A program made the position numbers and the translations under genes. From Lysobacteraceae bacterium NML93-0793 (GTDB lineage Bacteria; Pseudomonadota; Gammaproteobacteria; Xanthomonadales; Xanthomonadaceae), in assembly GCA_002324875.1 (NCBI GenBank), contig NTJG01000014.1, positions 31,728-95,727 on the forward strand: DNA of 64,000 bases, given 5' to 3'. The first letter of the stretch is position 1; every line of letters begins with the position of its first letter. The notes below the pieces were generated by a model. It made no database searches. It worked only from the letters and a program-made list of their open reading frames with translations, and had not been told where the DNA came from. This document shows positions 8,315 to 17,980 of this stretch, piece by piece.

Positions 8315-10018
8315 ATGTGTTCGATCTTCGGCATCTTCGGCCTGCAACCGGGCGACGATCTGACCGCTCTGCGCCGCCAGGCGCTCGAGTGTTCGCAGCG
8401 CCAGCGCCATCGCGGTCCCGACTGGAGCGGCGTGTACGTCGACGACCGCGCGATTCTCGTGCACGAGCGTCTCGCCATCGTCGACCCGGCCGGCGGCTCG
8501 CAGCCGCTGCTGTCCGATGACGGCGCGCTGGTGCTCGCGGTCAACGGCGAGATCTACAACCATCAGGCGATCAAGCGCGAACTGCGCGCGCCGTACGCGT
8601 TCCAGACCGCATCCGATTGCGAAGTCGTCAACGCGCTGTACCGCGAACACGAGACCGACGGCAGCGGCCCGTCGGCGTTCCTCGAGCGCCTCAACGGCAT
8701 CTTCGCGTTCGCGCTGTGGGACCGCGACAGCGGCCGCGCGATCATCGCCCGCGATCCGATCGGCGTGGTGCCGCTGTACTGGGGGCACGATCGCGAGGGC
8801 CGACTGCGCGTGGCCTCGGAGATGAAGGCGTTGGTCGATACCTGCGCCGACGTCGCGCAGTTCCCGCCCGGCCACTGGTACGACAGCGCGACCGGCGTGC
8901 TCACGCAGTACTACAAGCGGCCGTGGCGCGACTTCGATGCGGTCGAAGGCGTGGACGTCTCGCTCGACGACCTGCGCGAGGCGTTCGAAACCGCGGTGCA
9001 TCGCCAGCTGATGACCGATGTGCCCTACGGCGTGCTGCTGTCGGGCGGTCTCGATTCCTCGCTGGTCGCCGCAGTCGCTGCGCGCTATGCCCGTCACCGC
9101 GTCGAGGATGGCGACCGCAGCGAAGCCTGGTGGCCGCGTCTGCATTCGTTCGCGATCGGCCTCGAAGGTTCGCCCGACCTCGCGGCCGCGGCGATCGCTG
9201 CCGAGTCGCTGGGCACCGTGCATCACGGCTTCGAATACACCTTCGAGGAAGGCCTCGATGCGATTCCCGACGTGATCCGCCACGTCGAGACCTTCGACGT
9301 GACGACGATCCGCGCGTCGACGCCGATGTTCCTGCTCGCGCGCCGGATCAAGGCGATGGGCGTGAAGATGGTGCTGTCGGGGGAGGGCAGCGACGAGATC
9401 TTCGGCGGCTATCTGTACTTCCACAAGGCGCCGGACGCGCGGCAGTTCCACGAGGAGCTGGTGCGCAAGCTCGACGCGCTGCACACCTACGATTCTCTGC
9501 GCGCGAACAAGTCGATGATGGCCTGGGGCGTGGAACCGCGCGTGCCGTTCCTCGACCGCGAATTTCTCGATGTCGCGATGCGCTTCGACGCCGCGCACAA
9601 GATGATCCATCGTGGCAGCGACGGGTATCAGCGCATGGAAAAGGGCGTGCTGCGTGCCGCGTTCGACGGGCATCTGCCCGACGAGATCCTGTGGCGGCAG
9701 AAGGAGCAGTTCAGCGACGGCGTCGGCTACGGCTGGATCGACGGGCTCAAGGCGCATGCGGAAGGCCAGGTCAGTGATCGCGAGCTCGCGGCCGCGGCGA
9801 GTCGCTTTCCGCACAACCCCCCGCAGACCAAGGAGGCGTACTACTACCGCAGCGTGTTCGAGCGGTTGTTTCCATCGCAGGCGGCCGCGGCGACCGTGCC
9901 GGGCGGCAAGTCGATCGCCTGTTCGTCACCCGCGGCGATCGCCTGGGACGCGGCGTTCGCGAATGCGGCCGATCCGTCGGGTCGCGCAGTGGCCGGTGTG
10001 CATCACGCCGCGGCCTAG
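8315..10018 (+). CDS. asnB: Asparagine synthetase B (glutamine-hydrolysing)
   Basis: The enzyme makes asparagine from aspartate, glutamine and ATP. The 567-residue product has an N-terminal class II amidotransferase domain, with catalytic Cys2 (MCSIFGIFG) and the RHRGPDWSG and NGEIYNH motifs. The C-terminal synthetase domain has the PP-loop LLSGGLDSSLVA at about residue 244, and SGEGSDEIFGGY. Length is close to E. coli AsnB. Start ATG 8315 has a good AGGAG at 8303-8307. It is monocistronic and preceded by an Asn-rich leader frame and attenuator. Confidence 0.95.
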   Translation: MCSIFGIFGLQPGDDLTALRRQALECSQRQRHRGPDWSGVYVDDRAILVHERLAIVDPAGGSQPLLSDDGALVLAVNGEIYNHQAIKRELRAPYAFQTASDCEVVNALYREHETDGSGPSAFLERLNGIFAFALWDRDSGRAIIARDPIGVVPLYWGHDREGRLRVASEMKALVDTCADVAQFPPGHWYDSATGVLTQYYKRPWRDFDAVEGVDVSLDDLREAFETAVHRQLMTDVPYGVLLSGGLDSSLVAAVAARYARHRVEDGDRSEAWWPRLHSFAIGLEGSPDLAAAAIAAESLGTVHHGFEYTFEEGLDAIPDVIRHVETFDVTTIRASTPMFLLARRIKAMGVKMVLSGEGSDEIFGGYLYFHKAPDARQFHEELVRKLDALHTYDSLRANKSMMAWGVEPRVPFLDREFLDVAMRFDAAHKMIHRGSDGYQRMEKGVLRAAFDGHLPDEILWRQKEQFSDGVGYGWIDGLKAHAEGQVSDRELAAAASRFPHNPPQTKEAYYYRSVFERLFPSQAAAATVPGGKSIACSSPAAIAWDAAFANAADPSGRAVAGVHHAAA

Positions 10019-10124
10019 CAACGCCGCGGCGGCAGAGGCAGGCGGGAACGCGGCGAGATGTGTGTGGAGCAGCGCTCGTGCGCGTTGCTCGAACGCGCGC
10101 GTCCAGAGCGTATGCCAAGTCGTT

Positions 10125-10190
10125 GTAGGAGCGCGCTCGCGCGCGAAGGGGCACCCAGGTGAAGCCCGTCGCGCGCCAGCGCGCTCCTAC
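10125..10190. repeat. REP-like palindromic repeat, copy 2
   Basis: Arm GTAGGAGCGCGCTCGCGCGC (from 10125) and an inverted arm ending GCGCTCCTAC at 10190 enclose GGGGCACCCAGGTGAAGCCC. With copy 3 it fills most of the 362-base gap between asnB and the cytochrome b561 gene (10019-10380). I see no gene in that gap. Confidence 0.8.
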
Positions 10191-10299
10191 AGGGAATCCG
10201 CACTGCAGGCGATCTATGCGGTCAGCGCCCCGCCAATATGCTGCGGGGGCATATGGACCAGGGCACCGTCAGATGATCTGTTCACAGGCCATCTCCCTG

Positions 10300-10365
10300 T
10301 AGGAGCGCGCTCGCGCGCGAAGGGGCTTTCAGGTGAAGCCCATCGCGCGCCAGCGCCCTCTTGCA
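10300..10365. repeat. REP-like palindromic repeat, copy 3
   Basis: The left arm (10300-10321) is identical to copy 2. The inverted right arm (10344-10365) is degenerate (GCGCCCTCTTGC). The middle, GGGGCTTTCAGGTGAAGCCC, is close to copy 2, so copies 2 and 3 share an origin. It abuts the 3' end of the convergent b561 gene. Confidence 0.75.
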
Positions 10366-10380
10366 GGGACTCTGGACGCG

Positions 10381-10929
10381 TCAGAGCTTTCCAGCCATCC
10401 GCGCGAGCGTCGTGTCGCGCCAGAACACGTGATGCAGCGCGACCATCGCCACGTGGCCGGCAATCAACGCGAGCAGCGTCCACGCCAGCACACCGTGGGA
10501 CAGGTTGGCGGGCGCCATCATCCAGGCGATCTGTTCGCCGGTCTGCGGGAACAACGGCACGCCCCATGGCGCGAAGCCGCGGCCGCTGCCGTATTCGCGC
10601 AGCAGGGCGACGGTGGGGATGTAGGCCATCAGCGCATAGAGCAGTGCATGGCCCAGGCCGGCAAGGCGGCCGACGACGGTGCGCGGATGCGGCGGACGAT
10701 AGCGCCACTGCGACAGACCCCAGGCGCCGCGCAGCAGGATCGCCAGCATCAGCAGCGTGCCGACCGGCTTGTGCGTGCCGACGAGGAAGGCGGTCAGCGG
10801 GTGCTTGCCCAGGGTCAGCTTCACGCCCATGCCGGTGAACTGCCAGGCGAAGAGGGCGGCCATGCCCCAGTGCAGCGCACGCGTGACCAGGCCGTAGCGC
10901 GCGGGCGAGTCGGTCCAGCGTGAGTGCAT
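10381..10929 (-). CDS. cybB: Cytochrome b561
   Basis: This is a di-haem quinol-linked cytochrome b of the inner membrane (CybB/YodB type). The 182-residue product has four hydrophobic helices, and its conserved His residues are those in RALHWGMAALF, THKPVGTLL, GHALLYALMAYIP and HVAMVALHH. The first helix is preceded by the usual RWTDSPARYGLVTRALHW sequence. Start chosen is the ATG at 10927-10929; twelve further upstream codons are open but lack family resemblance. It is convergent with asnB and probably forms its own unit. Confidence 0.88.
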   Translation of the reverse strand: MHSRWTDSPARYGLVTRALHWGMAALFAWQFTGMGVKLTLGKHPLTAFLVGTHKPVGTLLMLAILLRGAWGLSQWRYRPPHPRTVVGRLAGLGHALLYALMAYIPTVALLREYGSGRGFAPWGVPLFPQTGEQIAWMMAPANLSHGVLAWTLLALIAGHVAMVALHHVFWRDTTLARMAGKL

Positions 10930-11086
10930 CAGGTGCTTCCGGAGCGGATGAGGGCCACAGTTCATCGGCCGGGCTGCGCGCTGTCAATCGCGGCGCTGGC
11001 GACGTGCACCATCGACCCCCGTACGGGACCGCGGCGACCCCAGCCCGTAAACTGGGCGCCACGTTTCCAGACACACGGGCAGCACA

Positions 11087-12298
11087 GTGATCATCCATCC
11101 CAAGGTCCGCGGCTTCATCTGCACCACCACGCATCCGACCGGTTGCGACCGCAACGTGCGCGACCAGATCGAAGCGACCAAGGCGCGCGGGGTGCGCAGC
11201 GACGGTCCGAAGAAGGTGCTGGTGATCGGCGCGTCGAGCGGCTATGGCCTCGCGGCGCGCATCAGTGCGGCCTTCGGCTTCGGCGCCGACACGCTGGGCG
11301 TGTTCTTCGAAAAGCCTGGCACCGAGAAGAAGCCCGGCACCGCCGGCTGGTACAACGCCGCGGCCTTCGACAGGTACGCCAAGCAGGCCGGTCTCTACAG
11401 CCGCTCGATCAACGGAGACGCGTTCTCCGACGAAGCGCGCGCGCAGGCGATCGAGCTGATCAAAAACGAGATGGGCGGCCAGGTCGACCTGGTCGTCTAT
11501 TCGCTGGCCTCGCCGGTGCGCAAGCTGCCCGGCACCGGTGAAGTCGTGCGCTCGGCGCTCAAGCCGATCGGCGAGGCCTACACCTCGACAGCGATCGACA
11601 CCAACAAGGACCAGATCATCGAGGCTTCGATCGAGCCGGCGACCGAGCAGGAAATCGCCGACACCGTGACGGTAATGGGCGGCCAGGACTGGCAGCTGTG
11701 GATCGATGCGCTGCGCGATGCCGGCGTGCTGGCCGACGGCGCGAAGACCGTGGCCTTCAGCTACATCGGCACCGAGATCACCTGGCCGATCTACTGGCAC
11801 GGCGCGCTGGGCAAGGCCAAGGCCGACCTCGACGCGACCGCGCGGCGTCTCGATGCACAGCTGGCGACGACCGGCGGCAGTGCGAACGTCGCCGTGCTCA
11901 AGTCGGTGGTCACCCAGGCCAGCGCGGCGATTCCGGTGCTGCCGCTGTACATCGCCATCGCGTTCAAGGTGATGAAGCAGGCCGGTCTGCACGAGGGCAC
12001 GCTCGACCAGCTCGACCGCCTGTTCCGCGAGCGCATGTACCGCGCCGACGGCGCGCCGGCCGAGCTCGATGAAGAAGGGCGCCTGCGTCTCGACGACTGG
12101 GAACTGCGCGACGACGTGCAGGCGCAGTGCAAGGCGCTGTGGCCGCAGATCACCACCGACAACCTGTTCGCGCTGACCGATTACGCGGGCTACAAGCACG
12201 AGTTCCTGAAGCTCTTCGGCTTCGAGCGCGACGACGTGGACTACGACGCGGACGTGGATCCGGTCGCGGAGTTCGACGTGGTCGAACTTCGCGACTGA
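11087..12298 (+). CDS. fabV: Enoyl-[ACP]/trans-2-enoyl-CoA reductase FabV
   Basis: FabV performs the last reduction of the fatty-acid elongation cycle and is the triclosan-tolerant replacement for FabI in Xanthomonas, Pseudomonas and Vibrio. The 403-residue product matches the family from [20 protein letters not shown] to the C-terminus. NAD-binding GASSGYG lies at residues 48-54, and the Tyr-x8-Lys active-site pair at Y236 and K245 ([10 protein letters not shown]). Start is GTG 11087. It stands alone and is closed by a strong terminator. Confidence 0.96.
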   Translation: MIIHPKVRGFICTTTHPTGCDRNVRDQIEATKARGVRSDGPKKVLVIGASSGYGLAARISAAFGFGADTLGVFFEKPGTEKKPGTAGWYNAAAFDRYAKQAGLYSRSINGDAFSDEARAQAIELIKNEMGGQVDLVVYSLASPVRKLPGTGEVVRSALKPIGEAYTSTAIDTNKDQIIEASIEPATEQEIADTVTVMGGQDWQLWIDALRDAGVLADGAKTVAFSYIGTEITWPIYWHGALGKAKADLDATARRLDAQLATTGGSANVAVLKSVVTQASAAIPVLPLYIAIAFKVMKQAGLHEGTLDQLDRLFRERMYRADGAPAELDEEGRLRLDDWELRDDVQAQCKALWPQITTDNLFALTDYAGYKHEFLKLFGFERDDVDYDADVDPVAEFDVVELRD

Positions 12299-12317
12299 GC
12301 GAAGTCCCGCGAACGAG

Positions 12318-12342
12318 AAGCCCCGCGCGTGCGGGGCTTTTT
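12318..12342 (+). terminator. Intrinsic terminator after fabV
   Basis: GCCCCGC (12320-12326) and GCGGGGC (12331-12337) form a stem around a GCGT loop, flanked by AA and followed by TTTTTC. It starts 20 bases after the fabV stop. Confidence 0.9.
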
Positions 12343-12371
12343 CGTGGCGCGTCCTTCGTGCCGGTGTCCGC

Positions 12372-12614
12372 TCAGTTCACGTACTTCACGACGATCGCAC
12401 CCAACGCGAGCACGGCGCCGGCCAGCGTCGCAACGCGGATCTGCCGCCGCGTGCCGTAGGCGATCAGCGCACACCCGAGGGCGCCTGCGAGATTGCGGGG
12501 GCTCTGTCCGTAGAACGTGAAGTCGATGAGGTGGATCACGGCGAAGACCACCGCCGCCACGACAAGGAATCTGCTGGCGGCAGGTGCCCGTGTCCCGATA
12601 CCGGTCGTGTCCAT
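12372..12614 (-). CDS. Small hypothetical membrane protein
   Basis: The family is not recognised. The 80-residue product from ATG 12614 has three hydrophobic segments (about residues 14-31, 38-50 and 58-78) and ends KYVN. An upstream extension is open but highly charged and looks non-coding. It is convergent with fabV and shares its strand with the next small gene, 43 bases upstream, so the two may be co-transcribed. Confidence 0.55.
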   Translation of the reverse strand: MDTTGIGTRAPAASRFLVVAAVVFAVIHLIDFTFYGQSPRNLAGALGCALIAYGTRRQIRVATLAGAVLALGAIVVKYVN

Positions 12615-12657
12615 CGCGGGGTGTCCGTTTCCCTGGTCGTCGTGACCGTCGTCGATT

Positions 12658-13092
12658 CTACGACGCGTGGTCTTCCAGTATCGAGGCCGACGACCGTGCG
12701 CCGCAGTCGTCCGCATGGTGCCGCAGGAATGCGATCACCGCCTGCTTCTGCGCGGTGTCGAACCGGCTCCATCGTGCGGCGAAACTCGGCCGTCGCGGAT
12801 CGTCGCCGGGCGGCGTCAGCATGCCGATGACCGCATCCGCGAGCCCGGAGGACGGATTGCGGAGCGCCGCGCACATGAAGGCAGGCAGGTAGTGGGCGAA
12901 GCCCGCGGGCGACAGGAAGCGGAGCGCGCAGCTGTGGTGGTCGAGTTCCGGATCGGCGACGTCCAGCCAGCGGCGGCCGCGGAAGACGTCCAGTGCGCCT
13001 TCGCTTCCGAACTGGAACAGGTCGTGATCGGGCGGTCGCGCGATGTCCGCGAATGCCGATTCGATTCCGGCCAGCAGAGGATTTGGATTCAC
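12658..13092 (-). CDS. Hypothetical protein, DUF6714-like
   Basis: The 144-residue soluble product has the pattern I associate with DUF6714: an N-terminal IESAFADIARP, a central FRGRRWLDV, LRFLSPAGFAHYLPAFMCAAL, and a C-terminal RFDTAQKQAVIAFLRHH. The family name is from memory of this pattern, not from a search, and no function is known to me. Codon use matches the neighbours. Confidence 0.6.
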   Translation of the reverse strand: MNPNPLLAGIESAFADIARPPDHDLFQFGSEGALDVFRGRRWLDVADPELDHHSCALRFLSPAGFAHYLPAFMCAALRNPSSGLADAVIGMLTPPGDDPRRPSFAARWSRFDTAQKQAVIAFLRHHADDCGARSSASILEDHAS

Positions 13093-13265
13093 GGATCGAT
13101 CCGGATTGACCGCGGTTTCCGACGTCCCGGTACGGGAGCGCGCGGCCGGGCATGCTCCGATGGCGGGCGGACGCCGTCAAGCGCGTCCGGGAACGGCTGT
13201 CGCCACCCTTCGCAGGGTGCGAGACGCGGCTGTTCCAGACTGGCGGCATACCGGACCCGTGTGCC

Positions 13266-13874
13266 ATGGACCTGTTTTCCTCCGCTCCCGCATCCATCCA
13301 TCTGATCGACGATGCCGAAGGCGGCATCCGCTGTTGGCCGGGCGCGGTCGATGCCACGACCGCGGCCGCGTGGTTCGAAGCTCTCCACCGAGGGGCGCAC
13401 TGGGAAACGCAGCAACGGCCGATGTACGACCGCGTGGTCGAGGTCCCGCGGCGGTTGGCGTCGTACCGGCTGGATGATCTGCCGTCGGACCTGCCGCTGG
13501 CGGACATGCTGGCCGTGGTGCGGCGGCTGGCGCCGGCGCCGTACACCGCGGCGGGGTTGAATCTCTATCGCGACGGGCGTGACGGCGTGGCGATGCATCA
13601 CGACAAGCTGCACACGCTGGTGCCGGGCCATCCGATCGCGCTGCTGTCGCTGGGCGCGCCGCGGCGCATGCTGCTGCGCGAAAAGGCCGAGGGCGCCAAG
13701 GCGCGCGCGATCGATCACGCGCCGGGCAGCCTGCTGGTGATGAGCCACGCCTCGCAGCGCACCCACCTGCACGGCATTCCCAAGACCGTACGCACGGTCG
13801 GGCCGCGGATCAGCGTGGTGTTCCGTGTCCGGGCACCGGCGGCGGTCGACGAGGACCGCGCCGACACGCCCTGA
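13266..13874 (+). CDS. AlkB-like alpha-ketoglutarate-dependent dioxygenase
   Basis: This is probably a DNA/RNA dealkylation repair enzyme of the AlkB superfamily, related to the short ALKBH2/3-type bacterial group. The 202-residue product has the Fe(II) ligands H111-x-D113 (MHHDK) and H169 (LHGIPK), the oxoglutarate-binding Arg181 (GPRISVVFR), and substrate-loop residues N99 and Y101 (GLNLYRDG). Start ATG 13266 gives MDLFSSAPASIHL; earlier in-frame codons are poorly conserved. It converges with the penicillin acylase gene with only six bases between stops. Confidence 0.88.
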   Translation: MDLFSSAPASIHLIDDAEGGIRCWPGAVDATTAAAWFEALHRGAHWETQQRPMYDRVVEVPRRLASYRLDDLPSDLPLADMLAVVRRLAPAPYTAAGLNLYRDGRDGVAMHHDKLHTLVPGHPIALLSLGAPRRMLLREKAEGAKARAIDHAPGSLLVMSHASQRTHLHGIPKTVRTVGPRISVVFRVRAPAAVDEDRADTP

Positions 13875-13880
13875 GCCGAC

Positions 13881-16448
13881 TCAGCGCGGCACCAGCCGCA
13901 GCGTGTGCGCCGTCGCCTGCGGCAGAAACGGTGACGGCCGGCCCTGCGCCCAGTCGGCGTGGCCCGCGCCCCAGTATGGCGACAACGGATGGCCGCTCTG
14001 GCCGCCGGGCATGTTCGCGATGCCGTCGGCCTCGTGGCCGGGCGCGACCACCATGCGTTGGGAGGCGCCGAACGCCGGGCCCTGCACACGCGGCACCGTG
14101 CCGTCGCCGGGCAGCGGTTCGGCCGGCATGCACAGCAGGCGCTTGCCGAGCAGCGGAATTGCGGCGGCGAGCGGATGGCAGATCGCAGTGGTGTTGCGTT
14201 CGCCCCAGGTGCGCTCGGCGAGCGGGCCACGTGCGCCCAGTTCATCGCGCACTTCGCGCGCGGCATCCTCGAACAGCGCCTGCCAGCCGTCGTCGGTCGG
14301 CACGCAGGTGCCGCGCTGCGTCTCTGCGGTGCATGCGAAGAGGCGTGGCAGCAGATGCGCAGGGCGTTGCGTCACCAGTGGCCAGGCCACGCCCTCGAAT
14401 GCGGGCGGATCGGGCGTTTCGAATCCGGCGCCGAGGGCTGCGCGCGCCGGTGCGGCCAGGCCGTCGGCGAGCCGGGCATGGACGGCGAGGCGCCACGCGC
14501 GAACGAGGCGATAGGCGGCGGAATCGACGTCTGCGTGGCCGGTCCAGTCGTGCGAGGCGGCGTCGAGCGCGTGCAGGGCGCTGTCGTCGGCGGCGCCGCC
14601 GGACACGTCGCGCAGCAGATCGTGCCACTGCGACAGCAGCACTGCGCGGTCGTCGAGCTGGATCGCCAGCAGGTCGGCCTCGGTGAACCGCGCACGCGCC
14701 TGCATGCCGTCGCGGATCTGCCAGGCGCGAATGCCCAGCGCAGCGCCGCCGTCGCCGATGCGGGCGAAGTCTTCACCATCGACCACGCGACTGTTCGCGG
14801 TCCACAGGCGGTCGGCATCGCGTCGAAGCGGGGAGACATCGATGGCGATCGGCCACGGCGCGCAGACATTCGTGCCCGCGGCCGCGTCGCCCGCCAGACG
14901 GGGCTGCGACACGCTGCGGCCGTCGCAGCCCGGGCCGCGCACCGGAATCGGCCCGAGCAGTCGCCAGGCGATGCGACCGGCGCGGTCGCCGATCACGAGA
15001 TTCTGGGTCGGCGTCGCCGTGCGATCGGCGATGGTCAGGGCGTCGTCGAGATCGCGGGCGCGGGCGAAATCGGCCAGTCCGAAGTTCAAGGCGCCGGGCA
15101 GATGCGCGGCCCAACGCAGCGCGAGCGCGCTGCCGTCGTCCTCGCGGTGGACCAGCGGGCCCCAAGCGGTGTCTTCGACCACGCGCGTGACCGGCACGCC
15201 GCCGGCGATCTCGATGCGCTCCTCGTGGCGCACGACCGGGGTGCATCCGCTCACCGCGCCCTCGGTGCACGGCCGCACGCGCTGCCAGTCGAGGTAGTCG
15301 CCGTAGCTGTTGGTGAAGCCCCAGGCGACGTGGGTATTGCTGCCGACGATGACGGCCGGCAGCCCGGGCAGGGTGAAGCCGGTCACATCGACCTGACCCC
15401 CCGGCGCATCCGGATCGGGATAGCGCAGGCGCGCCCGGAACCAGATGTTGGGCGCGCGCAGGCCCAGGTGCATGTCGTCGGCGACCAGGGCACGGCCGTC
15501 GGCGGTCAGCGCGCCCGACACGGCGAAGTTGTTGCTGCCCGGTTTCAGGTCCGCCGCTGCAGGTGGCTCACCAGGGCCGCTCGACCACGCGGTGGAAGAA
15601 CGGAGGCCGGTCTGCGAAGCGAACGGTGGCGCGAGGGCCGCATGGGCCGACGGGGGTAAAACCCTGTCGTGCGCCGATCCGACCGATGCGAACGGCGATG
15701 CTTCGCCGCGCGCAGCCTCGATGTCCGCCGCATCCAGCGTGCGCAGATCCACGACTTCCGCGCCCGGCAGCACCGCATCGCCGCGTGCATCGCCGAACAG
15801 CGGCGCATCCCAGCGGCTGCCGTCGTGCGCGAACAGGCCGAACAGCGCCGGCGGCAGCGCAGGCTGCAAGCGGTGCATCGCCAGTTCGCGCGCATTGGTC
15901 GCGTCCTGCAGATCGAAGTACATCGCGAAGCCGGTCAATGCCGAATCCGCCGGCGTCCACGGCTGCGGTGTCTGCCGCAACAGCAGATACGCCCACGGCC
16001 GCGCGCCCAGCGACGCGAGCCCGGCATTGGCGCCATCGGCATAGGCCTGGAGCTGCGGCATGCGATCGCCGGCCACCGCAGCCAGATCGGCCTGCACGCG
16101 CGCGCGCATGCGGTGCACGCGGTTGCGGCGGTCGGTCTCGAGCGCGCGTTCGCCGAACAGCGCCGAGAGTTCGCCCGCCGGCAAGCGCCGCATCAGGTCC
16201 ATCTCGAAATAGCGTTCCTGCGCGTGCACGAAGCCGAGCGCACGCATCGCATCGGTCTCGCTGGCGGCGGTGATCGTCACCACACCGGCCGCATCGCGCT
16301 CGATCGTCACAGGTGCGTCGAGTCCGGTCAGCGACCGGTCGCCGTCGAGCGCCGGCAGACTGGCGCGCAGCGTCAGCCAGACGAGGAGGCCGGCCGCGAG
16401 CACCAGCACGACCAGCGCGAGTACCGCCCGCAGGATCCACTTGCGCAT
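13881..16448 (-). CDS. Penicillin acylase family protein (Ntn hydrolase)
   Basis: This is a self-processing periplasmic amidase of the S45 family, which includes penicillin G acylases and acyl-homoserine-lactone acylases. The 855-residue precursor has an N-terminal signal anchor (about residues 5-27), an alpha-chain region with LGFVHAQERYFEMDLMRR, and the cleavage/nucleophile site KPGSNNFAVSG with Ser305. The beta chain follows, including HVAWGFTNSYGDYLDW. The length agrees with the family. Quorum quenching is possible but cannot be shown from sequence. It is the only gene of its unit apart from the YegD gene upstream. Confidence 0.87.
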   Translation of the reverse strand: MRKWILRAVLALVVLVLAAGLLVWLTLRASLPALDGDRSLTGLDAPVTIERDAAGVVTITAASETDAMRALGFVHAQERYFEMDLMRRLPAGELSALFGERALETDRRNRVHRMRARVQADLAAVAGDRMPQLQAYADGANAGLASLGARPWAYLLLRQTPQPWTPADSALTGFAMYFDLQDATNARELAMHRLQPALPPALFGLFAHDGSRWDAPLFGDARGDAVLPGAEVVDLRTLDAADIEAARGEASPFASVGSAHDRVLPPSAHAALAPPFASQTGLRSSTAWSSGPGEPPAAADLKPGSNNFAVSGALTADGRALVADDMHLGLRAPNIWFRARLRYPDPDAPGGQVDVTGFTLPGLPAVIVGSNTHVAWGFTNSYGDYLDWQRVRPCTEGAVSGCTPVVRHEERIEIAGGVPVTRVVEDTAWGPLVHREDDGSALALRWAAHLPGALNFGLADFARARDLDDALTIADRTATPTQNLVIGDRAGRIAWRLLGPIPVRGPGCDGRSVSQPRLAGDAAAGTNVCAPWPIAIDVSPLRRDADRLWTANSRVVDGEDFARIGDGGAALGIRAWQIRDGMQARARFTEADLLAIQLDDRAVLLSQWHDLLRDVSGGAADDSALHALDAASHDWTGHADVDSAAYRLVRAWRLAVHARLADGLAAPARAALGAGFETPDPPAFEGVAWPLVTQRPAHLLPRLFACTAETQRGTCVPTDDGWQALFEDAAREVRDELGARGPLAERTWGERNTTAICHPLAAAIPLLGKRLLCMPAEPLPGDGTVPRVQGPAFGASQRMVVAPGHEADGIANMPGGQSGHPLSPYWGAGHADWAQGRPSPFLPQATAHTLRLVPR

Positions 16449-16533
16449 GCCCGATTCCCCGGCCGCGGCAGATGCGGCGCGGTCCGATTATTCCACGGGC
16501 CTGTGGCGGGCCGGCGCGCAGCCGGCGGGCGGC

Positions 16534-17892
16534 TCAGTTGCGTGCGTGCTCGGCCAGGCCCGAGACCACGCCGAGCGACGGATCCCCGCGCACGATGCGT
16601 GCAGCCGGAAAGCGCGCCTGCGCCGCCGCCTGCACATAGGGCGCACCGGACATGCCGCCGGTCAGGAACAGGCTGTCGGGCGGGGCGTCGAGATCGCCGC
16701 GGACTTCGTCGAGCAGCGTGCCGATGGTGTCGAGAAAACGCGCGCTCGCCGCTTCGAGGTCGGCGCGCGTGGCGTCGACCTGCAGACCCGGCTCTACGTA
16801 ATCGAGCGCATGCCCGGCAGTCTCGGCTTCGCTCAACCGCACCTTCATGCCTTCGACGCCGCGATACAGGCGCGTCGTGCCGCCGTCGCGCTGCAGCGCC
16901 TGCAGGCGCGGGCCGAACGGCGCATCGACATGGCCGAAATCGCGCTTGTGGAACTCGCGCTGGCGCGGCATGTCCTGGACGGTCGCGGCCTCGACGAAGT
17001 GATGCACCGGAATGCGGCTTGCGCCCTTGCCGAACAGCGGCATGACCTGGGCCATGCTCAGCGCAAGATCGACGTCGGTGCCGCCGTTGCCCACGCCCCA
17101 GGCGCGCAGCACGCGCGGCGCGGCCTCGCCACCGACGTCTGCAAGCGCGATGTCGGTGGTGCCGCCGCCGATGTCGACGACCAGCGTGGTGTGCCGCTGC
17201 GGACTTCCGGCGTGGTAGTGCAGCGCGGCCGCGGCGGGCTCCTCCAGAAACTCGATCGAATCGAACCCGGCCTGCGCGGCCGCCTCGCGCAGCAGGGCGA
17301 GCGCCTGTTCGCCGCCGGCCTCGCCCATCGAGCTGCGGAAGCGCACAGGCCGGCCCAGCGTCGCCGCGCGTACGGTGGTGCCGAGCTGCTGGCTGGCGGT
17401 CAGGCGGATGTGCTCGAGGATGTGCGCGGCGATGCCGGTGATGGTCTCCTTCGCGCGCGGGTGCAGGTTGAAGCCCAGCATCGATTTCGGCGACTGCACC
17501 AGGTTGCCACTGCCTTCGAGCAGATAGCTTTCGATGGCCGCTTCGCCGAAGACCGCGTGCTGCAGGTCGGCGGCCGAACTCTCGGCTTCGCGCATCCGGG
17601 TTTCCAGCCATTGCCGGCGCACGATGCGGATCGCGTCGCGGCGCAGCTGCGCGGACGGGCGCGCGACGCCACCGGCGCGGGTCTCCTCGCTGCGCAGCGA
17701 ACGGGCGATCGCGTCGACCTCGGCCTCCATCGCGTCGTCGAGTTCGAACGCGTCGAGGTCGGGCAGGGTGGTCGGAAAGAACACCGCGGTGCGGAACTGC
17801 GGCTGTCCGTCGAAGCGGATGTGCACCAGGTCGCCGCCGATGCGCGCAGCGGCCGCGGAGTAGCTGGTGCCGAAATCGATACCGATCTTCAT
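16534..17892 (-). CDS. yegD: Hsp70 family protein, YegD type
   Basis: This is an actin-fold ATPase of the DnaK superfamily without a DnaK-type substrate-binding domain. The 452 residues match E. coli YegD in length. Motifs: phosphate-1 GIDFGTSYSAAA at residues 4-15, EPAAAALHYH, phosphate-2 VVDIGGGTTDIALADVG, and the adenosine motif LTGGMSGAPYV near the C-terminus. The role of YegD is unknown. It lies 85 bases upstream of the penicillin acylase gene on the same strand and diverges from the bacterioferritin gene. Confidence 0.9.
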   Translation of the reverse strand: MKIGIDFGTSYSAAAARIGGDLVHIRFDGQPQFRTAVFFPTTLPDLDAFELDDAMEAEVDAIARSLRSEETRAGGVARPSAQLRRDAIRIVRRQWLETRMREAESSAADLQHAVFGEAAIESYLLEGSGNLVQSPKSMLGFNLHPRAKETITGIAAHILEHIRLTASQQLGTTVRAATLGRPVRFRSSMGEAGGEQALALLREAAAQAGFDSIEFLEEPAAAALHYHAGSPQRHTTLVVDIGGGTTDIALADVGGEAAPRVLRAWGVGNGGTDVDLALSMAQVMPLFGKGASRIPVHHFVEAATVQDMPRQREFHKRDFGHVDAPFGPRLQALQRDGGTTRLYRGVEGMKVRLSEAETAGHALDYVEPGLQVDATRADLEAASARFLDTIGTLLDEVRGDLDAPPDSLFLTGGMSGAPYVQAAAQARFPAARIVRGDPSLGVVSGLAEHARN

Positions 17893-17980
17893 GAAGGGCG
17901 ACAGGCGTGAAGGCGGGCGAGTCTACGCCGAAGCCGCCGTTGCTGCAGGCCGGCCGCGGCGGCGCACGTGACGTCTGAGA

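Noticed and set aside
6363..10365. CRISPR-like array
   Set aside because: Only three palindromic units, with variable spacing up to several kilobases, no regular spacers and no cas genes.
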